Origin: RI-92 sp037384645
GTDB taxonomy: Bacteria; Pseudomonadota; Gammaproteobacteria; UBA6429; Thiohalophilaceae
Length of the DNA: 64,000 nt
Direction of reading: 5' to 3'
Assembly (NCBI GenBank): GCA_037384645.1
Contig: JARRNT010000018.1
Span: 1 to 64,000, forward strand
This document shows positions 60,915-64,000 of this stretch, piece by piece (within the stretch, counting starts at the first letter, position 1; the number at the start of each line of letters is the position of its first letter). The notes beneath the pieces are model-generated. The model had not been told where the DNA came from and made no database searches. It worked only from the letters and a program-made list of their open reading frames with translations. A program made the position numbers and the translations under genes.

Positions 60915-61207
60915 GCAGGTTCCTTAATTTTTGTGAAGCGAGGGATTCGGGTGGCGAAATTATAACCATCACCCGAACGTCAAAGGCGCGTATGATCGGC
61001 TTTTTCCCGGGGAAAATCAAGAAATCCCCTTTAAATACACGGGGCTAAGAGTAAAATCACACTGCGACGGCATGATTTGGTGCATTGCACCACAGCTTTT
61101 CGCCCTACGCCCAACTAAACAGCACTATAGAAATGGGCACGCACACCGATATAGTTGCTAGCTATTTAATTTTTCTACCAAAACCCAATTTAAATGAAAA
61201 TAATTTT
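60915..61207. other. 293-bp divergent intergenic region between pdhA and the NTF2-like gene
   Basis: Holds the pdhA -10 candidate on the minus strand, a near-palindrome TTTTTCCCGGGGAAAA around 61000-61016, and an A+T-rich stretch (61160-61205) before the downstream gene. An upstream extension of that gene's frame (from 61085) exists but looks non-coding. Confidence 0.5.
60959..60964 (-). promoter_or_regulatory. Candidate -10 element of the pdhA promoter
   Basis: Minus strand TATAAT, 45 bp upstream of the pdhA ATG. TTGACG upstream is only 13 bp away, too close for a standard -35, so the promoter may need an activator or the match may be chance. Confidence 0.35.
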
Positions 61208-61630
61208 ATGAGCGCAGCAAGCGATCACGTGATAGCAGAGCATAATGTCATGGCCTGGTGTATGGGTATGACCGAATCCGTCAAAAATGCCGACCTCGAC
61301 AAGCATATGGGCCTGGTTTCCAGTCGGGTCAAGGTCTACGGTGTCCCCAGCAAGGATGTTATTGAATATGCTGACTGGAAGGCACGCCGCAACTATGAAT
61401 TCAGTAACAACGAAATCCTGGCGTTAAATTATCTGAAAGTCCGCATTATCAGCAGCACGCTGCGGCGGGTCCGTTTTTCGACGAACGAGACGAGCGTATC
61501 GAAAAATGGCAAAATACTGCTCCTGAACAAGAGCATTATCCTCGAGCACGAAGACGATGGTGTCTGGCGTGTGGTGGAAGAAAATGTGACCGACTGGCAA
61601 ATCAGGAATATCGACCTTAGTAAATTTTAA
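61208..61630 (+). CDS. NTF2/SnoaL-like protein of unknown function
   Basis: 140 residues from ATG at 61208 (MSAASDHVIAEHNVMAWC); an in-frame start at 61085 would add 41 unlikely residues. A helical N-terminus followed by strands (VKVYGVPSKDVIEYADWKARR, ILALNYLKVRIISS, KILLLNKSIILEHEDDGVWRVVEENV in part) and ending in a W-containing beta-strand suggests an NTF2-like cone fold. No catalytic residues can be assigned. It precedes fumC by 2 bp and is likely cotranscribed. Confidence 0.7.
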   Translation: MSAASDHVIAEHNVMAWCMGMTESVKNADLDKHMGLVSSRVKVYGVPSKDVIEYADWKARRNYEFSNNEILALNYLKVRIISSTLRRVRFSTNETSVSKNGKILLLNKSIILEHEDDGVWRVVEENVTDWQIRNIDLSKF

Positions 61631-61632
61631 TC

Positions 61633-63018
61633 ATGGCAGATACCAGGTTCAGGACCGAACGAGACAGCATGGGTGAGCTCCAGGTCCCGCAAGATGCACT
61701 TTACGGTGCGCAAACCCAGCGTGCTATCGACAATTTTCCCATCAGCGATCTGCGTATGCCGCGTGCCTTTATTCGCGCACTCGGACTGATCAAAGCTGCC
61801 TGTGCCAGCGCCAACACCGAACTGGGTTTGCTCGACGACAAGATTGCCGCAGCCATCCAGCAAAGCGCACAATCCGTGGCAGGCGGGGAATACGACAGCC
61901 AGTTTCCTGTTGACGTGTTCCAGACTGGTTCCGGCACCAGTACCAACATGAATGCCAACGAAGTGATCGCCCGCCTGGCCTCCGACAAGCTGGGCAAGCC
62001 GGTGCATCCCAACGATCACGTCAACATGAGTCAGAGTTCCAATGATGTGATCCCGACCGGCATCCATGTCAGCGCCTGCCTGGAGATCGAGGAAAAGCTG
62101 TTACCCGCGCTCGCCCACCTGAACAACACGATCGAAATTCGCGCACAGGAGCTGGCGACGGTCACCAAGACCGGTCGGACTCACCTGATGGACGCGATGC
62201 CGGTGACACTGGGCCAGGAACTGGGTGCCTGGGCCAGCCAGATCAAACAGGGTATGTATCGTATCCAGGCCTCACTGACCCGCATGCGTGCCCTGCCACT
62301 GGGCGGCACTGCAGTCGGCACCGGGATCAACGCCCATCCGGAATTCGGACCACGCGTGGCAAAGGCCCTGAAGTTACACACGGGGTTTGCCTTCACGCCC
62401 ATGGAAAACCTGTTCGTGGGACTTGCCAGCCAGGATGCCGCGGTGGAAATGAGCGGCCAGCTCAAAACCGTGGCCGTGTCGCTGAGCAAGATTGTCAATG
62501 ACTTGCGCTGGATGAACTCCGGTCCCCTCGCCGGCCTGGGCGAGATCGCCCTGCCGGCCCTGCAACCCGGCAGTTCGATCATGCCGGGGAAAGTGAACCC
62601 CGTGATTCCGGAAGCGGTGGCCATGGTCTGCGCCCAGGTGATTGGTAATGACGCCACGATCACCCTCGCCGGTCAGGCCGGCAACTTCCAGCTCAACGTG
62701 ATGTTACCCGTCATTGCCTATAACCTGTTGCAGAGTATCGAAATACTGGCTAACGCGGCGCGAACACTTGCCGACAAGGCGATTGCCGGATTCAGCGTCA
62801 ACCAGGACAACATCCAGTCTGCACTGGACAAGAATCCCATCCTGGTGACGGCACTGAACCGTGTGATTGGCTATGAGAAGGGTGCTGCCATCGCCAAACA
62901 GGCCTACGCTGAAGGCCGACCCATTATCGATGTCGCCAGGGAAAACACCGATTTAAGTGAAGACGAACTAAAACAATTGCTCGATCCAGCCAAACTCACC
63001 CGTGGCGGTATCGACTAG
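61633..63018 (+). CDS. fumC: Fumarate hydratase class II
   Basis: 461 residues. The superfamily signature GSSIMPGKVNPVIPEA, the SSNDVIPTGIHVSA and TGRTHLMDAMPVTLGQE blocks are all present. It interconverts fumarate and malate in the TCA cycle without an Fe-S cluster, so it works under oxidative stress. Begins immediately after the NTF2-like gene. Confidence 0.97.
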   Translation: MADTRFRTERDSMGELQVPQDALYGAQTQRAIDNFPISDLRMPRAFIRALGLIKAACASANTELGLLDDKIAAAIQQSAQSVAGGEYDSQFPVDVFQTGSGTSTNMNANEVIARLASDKLGKPVHPNDHVNMSQSSNDVIPTGIHVSACLEIEEKLLPALAHLNNTIEIRAQELATVTKTGRTHLMDAMPVTLGQELGAWASQIKQGMYRIQASLTRMRALPLGGTAVGTGINAHPEFGPRVAKALKLHTGFAFTPMENLFVGLASQDAAVEMSGQLKTVAVSLSKIVNDLRWMNSGPLAGLGEIALPALQPGSSIMPGKVNPVIPEAVAMVCAQVIGNDATITLAGQAGNFQLNVMLPVIAYNLLQSIEILANAARTLADKAIAGFSVNQDNIQSALDKNPILVTALNRVIGYEKGAAIAKQAYAEGRPIIDVARENTDLSEDELKQLLDPAKLTRGGID

Positions 63019-63082
63019 ACTTCACTCACACCGCCGCGACTCGGGTAGAATATAGTCACTGACAACACGCCCGAATCGCCGT

Positions 63083-63844
63083 ATGAACACCGAATTCAAG
63101 GACCACTTCTCCAGCCAGTCACAGCAGTATCAGCGCTTTCGCCCGCTGTATCCCCCTGCCCTGTATCAATGGCTGGCCAGGCAAGCGCCTGCGCGGGAAC
63201 TGGCCTGGGACTGTGCCACCGGCAACGGCCAGGCGGCCCGCGCCCTCGCTGAATTCTTTGCCGAAGTCATTGCGACCGATGCCAGCGCCAGCCAGATTGC
63301 CCAATGCGCGCCTTCGCCACGAGTTATATATAAAGTTGCCCGCGCAGAACAGGCACCGTTTTCTGATCACAGCGTTGACCTGGTAACCGTCGCCCAGGCA
63401 CTGCACTGGTTTGAGCTGACGGCGTTTTATGCGGAAGCCGCCAGGGTGCTCAAACCTGACGGCGTGCTCGCGGTGTGGAGTTATCAAATGTTATCGATCA
63501 CGCCGGCGGTCGACGCCATCGTCGAGCATTATTACCACGAAGTGGTCGGGCCGTACTGGCCGCCGGAACGACGCCTGGTGGAACAGGGTTATGCGCCGCT
63601 ACCGCCCCCCTTTCGGGAAATTGACGTGCCGGCCTTCGCCATGTCCAGCGAATGGAACCTGGAAGAGTTGCTGGGCTATCTGGGCACCTGGTCAGCCAGC
63701 GTGTATTACCGCAAGGATCAGCAACACGACCCGTTGTCGCATATTCGAGATTCGCTGGCACAGACCTGGGGCGATCCGTCTCAGCGTCGGCGCGTGCAGT
63801 GGCCGTTACGACTACGCGTGGGCCGTAACGCAACACAAACATGA
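63083..63844 (+). CDS. Class I SAM-dependent methyltransferase
   Basis: 253 residues. The SAM-binding motif I is AWDCATGNGQAARAL, with Asp in the next strand (VIATDASASQIAQ), and post-motif block VDLVTVAQALHWFEL; overall like the Methyltransf_11 family including YcgJ/trans-aconitate-like proteins. Substrate unknown. The stop overlaps the next start by 4 bp. Confidence 0.9.
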   Translation: MNTEFKDHFSSQSQQYQRFRPLYPPALYQWLARQAPARELAWDCATGNGQAARALAEFFAEVIATDASASQIAQCAPSPRVIYKVARAEQAPFSDHSVDLVTVAQALHWFELTAFYAEAARVLKPDGVLAVWSYQMLSITPAVDAIVEHYYHEVVGPYWPPERRLVEQGYAPLPPPFREIDVPAFAMSSEWNLEELLGYLGTWSASVYYRKDQQHDPLSHIRDSLAQTWGDPSQRRRVQWPLRLRVGRNATQT

Positions 63845-64000
63845 TTATTTATATTTTCAAATTCATCCATGTCGCTTGCGCGATACTTTCTATCAGCGGC
63901 TTTCTGGCGCGTAGCTGGCTCAGGTTCACGGCACCGACATACCTGCGGCAACGCTGGGTCAAAGTCACACCACACGTCATTGACACCCTGTTGCTGGCCT
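63841..64000 (+). CDS. SirB2-like membrane protein (partial, truncated by right edge)
   Basis: The first 53 codons (start MIIYIFKFIHVACAILSISG) show a helix with FKFIHV and a following RWVKVTPHVIDTLLLA, the pattern of the SirB/YchQ family of four-to-five-helix membrane proteins. Starts with ATGA overlap with the methyltransferase. Confidence 0.8.
   Translation, partial: MIIYIFKFIHVACAILSISGFLARSWLRFTAPTYLRQRWVKVTPHVIDTLLLA

Noticed and set aside
1..64000. CRISPR arrays, prophages, IS elements, tRNA or rRNA genes
   Set aside because: No regularly spaced repeats, transposase or integrase frames, terminal inverted repeats, or tRNA-like cloverleaf sequences were found in the gene-free stretches.

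Overview
The window is a stretch of gammaproteobacterial chromosome, most likely from a free-living, possibly chemolithotrophic lineage. This is inferred from gene order (metG divergent from mrp/apbC, rsxABCDGE followed by nth, hda-perM-pgsA-like facing purMN, ilvBHC-psd-pssA with leuA nearby) and from protein style; I cannot name a genus. Base composition looks moderate (mid-50s % G+C by eye) and even. I see no tRNA, rRNA, CRISPR array, IS element, prophage or integrase. A run of 19 N at 14734-14752 shows the sequence is a draft assembly.

Layout, left to right. 1-5103 (minus): tetR, an Aas-like acyltransferase/acyl-ACP synthetase, a UMF1-type MFS transporter and a truncated DUF2339 membrane protein form a lipid/envelope operon with an operator-like palindrome in front. 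5293-6873: prfC. 7068-12466 (plus): membrane protein, DUF4129, DUF4350, MoxR ATPase and DUF58, an overlapping operon that faces IMPase, SpoIIM-like and RDD genes on the minus strand (12522-15027). 15042-17869 (minus): rimI, family-4 uracil-DNA glycosylase, leuA. 18085-18609: small outer-membrane barrel. 18603-23383 (minus): ilvB, ilvH, ilvC, terminator, a divergent psd and pssA. 23668-27136 (plus): two DUF4124 proteins around a MIF-like tautomerase, proS, a lytic transglycosylase. 27144-31895 (minus): acylphosphatase, an adaptor/TolC pair without a pump, two thioredoxin-fold proteins, LysM and DUF4398 lipoproteins. 32030-33342 (plus): arsC-like, wrbA, DUF2069. 33334-36833 (minus): hda, AI-2E/PerM, PgsA-like, DUF2066. 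36927-39401 (plus): purM, purN, DUF3108. 39421-41165 (minus): dcd, apbC. 41351-50437 (plus): metG, the whole Rnf/Rsx complex, two unrecognised genes, nth. 50768-54475: a PhnD-type binding protein followed by a PAS-GGDEF-EAL sensor. 54519-60914 (minus): argG and the pyruvate dehydrogenase genes, where E2 and E3 are fused in one reading frame. 61208-64000 (plus): NTF2-like protein, fumC, methyltransferase, start of a SirB-like gene.

The most interesting points are: the E2-E3 fusion, whose E2 core looks like the plastid/cyanobacterial type and whose second lipoyl domain is broken by a deletion plus frameshift; the PhnD-like binding protein coupled to a c-di-GMP enzyme; the two-gene insertion between rsxE and nth; the Psd homologue with Thr in place of the pyruvoyl-forming Ser; and the Aas gene paired with a UMF1-type MFS instead of LplT. 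Nothing here is clearly a defence system or mobile element; most of the window is housekeeping.
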